Under the pieces are notes generated by a model that made no database searches, was not told where the DNA came from, and worked only from the letters and a program-made list of their open reading frames with translations. 64,000 nt of DNA from the NCBI RefSeq assembly GCF_000975135.1, contig NZ_BBRF01000001.1, positions 655,591 to 719,590 on the forward strand, written 5' to 3'. Shown in pieces: positions 62,853 to 64,000 of this stretch. Each line of letters starts with the position of its first letter. Positions within the stretch are counted from its first letter, which is position 1. Both the position numbers and the translations under genes were made by a program. Source of the stretch: Demequina aurantiaca. GTDB taxonomy: Bacteria > Actinomycetota > Actinomycetes > Actinomycetales > Demequinaceae.

Positions 62853-64000
62853 CCCCCGACTCCATCGCCCACACCCACGCTTGGGAGGCTCTCGACTCCC
62901 GTGGACGGCCCACCGTCGCCTGCCGCGTCACGCTGCAGAACGGCGCACAGGGACGAGCCATCGCACCCTCAGGCGCATCCACCGGCCGTCACGAAGCCCT
63001 CGAGCAGCGCGACGGCGGCGACCGCTACGGCGGCTGGGGCGTCAGCGGTGCAGTGCGTGCCGTCAACGAGGAGTACGCGCCACTCATCGCAGGCATGTCC
63101 GTCAGCGACCGGGTCGCGATCGACGACGCGCTGGAGGCCCACGACGGTACCGACAACTTAGGTCGCCTCGGCGCTAACGCCGCACTCGCGGTCTCGCTTG
63201 CCGTCACCATCGCGCACGCGGCCTCGGAGAATGCGCCCCTATGGTCGACGCTCACGGGCCCACGTGAGGCAAGCATTCCGATGCCGATGGTCAACATCCT
63301 GTCGGGCGGCGCCCATGCCGGACGCGCGGTAGACATCCAGGACTTCCTGGCCGTCCCGGTGGGCGCCGAGTCGTTCACCGAGGCGATCGAGCAGATCGCC
63401 AGGGTGCGCGCGGCATGCGCCACGCTACTCGACGCGCGTGGCGGCTGGTCTGCTCTGGTCGCCGACGAGGGCGGCCTCGCGGCTCGCCTCGACAGCAACG
63501 AGGCGGTCCTTGCGCTGCTCTCCGACGGCATCGACGCGGCCGGCTTCACGTCTGAGGACATGGGCATCGCCCTCGACGTTGCCGCCACGCAGCTCGTCGA
63601 CGGCGACTCGATCGTGCTGGCGGGTCAGGGTGACCGACTGAGCGTGGCCGAGTGGCTCGACCTCGTCGCTTCGTGGGTGGAGCGCTACCCCATCGTGTCG
63701 ATCGAGGACATCGTGGGCGAGGACGACTGGGACGGCTCGCGCACCGCCACCGCGATGCTGCCCCACGTGCAGATGCTTGGCGACGACACGTTCGCCACTA
63801 ACCTGGGCCGCGTGCGTCGAGGAATCGAGGAGGATTCCGCGAACTCGGTGCTCGTCAAGGTCAATCAGGCGGGCACGGTCTCTCGCGCCGAGCGCGTGGT
63901 GTTCGAGGCCATTGGTGCGGGCTTCGAGACCGTTGTGAGTGCACGTTCAGGCGACACGGAGGACAACTGGCTCGCCGACCTCGCCGTGGGGTGGGGCGCG
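62849..64000 (+). CDS. Divergent enolase (phosphopyruvate hydratase) paralogue, 3' end beyond window
   Basis: 384 codons to the window edge. It follows enolase from HAWEALDSRGRPTV through the mobile loop PSGASTGRHEALEQRDGG (near 40), GGAHAGRAVDIQDFL with the loop His (154), VADEGGLAARLDSNEA (206), IALDVAATQL, VSIEDIVGEDDWDG (284), GDDTFATN (311) and LVKVNQAGT with the catalytic Lys (336). The three metal-binding acids are kept. The substrate phosphate loop is SARSGDTEDNW instead of SHRSGETEDTT, so the usual His is Ala. Probably not the glycolytic enolase but a pathway-dedicated copy making PEP from 2-phosphoglycerate. ATG overlaps the kinase stop as ATGA. Confidence 0.9.
   Translation, partial: MTPDSIAHTHAWEALDSRGRPTVACRVTLQNGAQGRAIAPSGASTGRHEALEQRDGGDRYGGWGVSGAVRAVNEEYAPLIAGMSVSDRVAIDDALEAHDGTDNLGRLGANAALAVSLAVTIAHAASENAPLWSTLTGPREASIPMPMVNILSGGAHAGRAVDIQDFLAVPVGAESFTEAIEQIARVRAACATLLDARGGWSALVADEGGLAARLDSNEAVLALLSDGIDAAGFTSEDMGIALDVAATQLVDGDSIVLAGQGDRLSVAEWLDLVASWVERYPIVSIEDIVGEDDWDGSRTATAMLPHVQMLGDDTFATNLGRVRRGIEEDSANSVLVKVNQAGTVSRAERVVFEAIGAGFETVVSARSGDTEDNWLADLAVGWGA

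Overview
This window is a high-GC, gene-dense stretch of an actinobacterial chromosome, most likely from the order Micrococcales (I cannot fix the genus). Reasons: LAXTG-type sortase signals on two surface proteins, LppM-type lipoproteins, an ABC-F protein and a topoisomerase IB typical of the group, and a recurring start architecture in which a -10-like hexamer (mostly TANNNT) lies 6-7 bases before ATG or GTG, the signature of leaderless mRNAs. I see no rRNA, tRNA, CRISPR array, insertion sequence or phage gene. No intergenic gap exceeds 300 bases.

Layout. 1-9.0 kb: housekeeping and central metabolism (partial AGE-family epimerase, MFS exporter plus HAD phosphatase, serS, lipid-kinase-like protein, a GT2-like protein overlapping pheA, pgm). 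9.1-20.4 kb: cell-surface block, with an 8-kb gene for a 2673-residue LAXTG protein made of repeated domains, facing a tandem array of four LppM-like lipoproteins. 20.4-29.9 kb: a lower-GC hexuronate/ketodeoxygluconate catabolic island whose two arms diverge from one short promoter region: KDG kinase, KDPG aldolase, uronate-dehydrogenase-like protein and an ABC importer without ATPase leftwards; GH5 hydrolase, IclR regulator, mannonate dehydratase and RraA-family protein rightwards. 30-50.8 kb: mostly single-gene units (MFS, VanZ/RDD, ATP-grasp, several GNATs, MalY, a copper chaperone/DyP peroxidase group, topoisomerase IB, ABC-F, P1 peptidase, methyltransferase, KhtTU-like K+/H+ antiporter, seven-blade YVTN surface protein). 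50.9-53.7 kb: orphan type IV pilin and metE.

53.8-64.0 kb is the most interesting part: a GntR regulator, an AraFGH-like sugar ABC importer, a DgoD-like galactonate dehydratase and then four translationally coupled genes: FAH-family hydrolase, SDR dehydrogenase, APH-fold kinase and a divergent enolase paralogue (cut by the window end). Read in order they suggest a complete route: hexonate to 2-keto-3-deoxyhexonate (DgoD), to 2,4-diketo acid (SDR), to pyruvate plus glycerate (FAH), to 2-phosphoglycerate (APH-fold kinase), to PEP (enolase paralogue). A shared motif CTATCTGAT occurs before the GntR gene, before dgoD and inside the promoter of the FAH operon, suggesting one regulon. The chemistry is inference from gene families and order and needs experimental proof.
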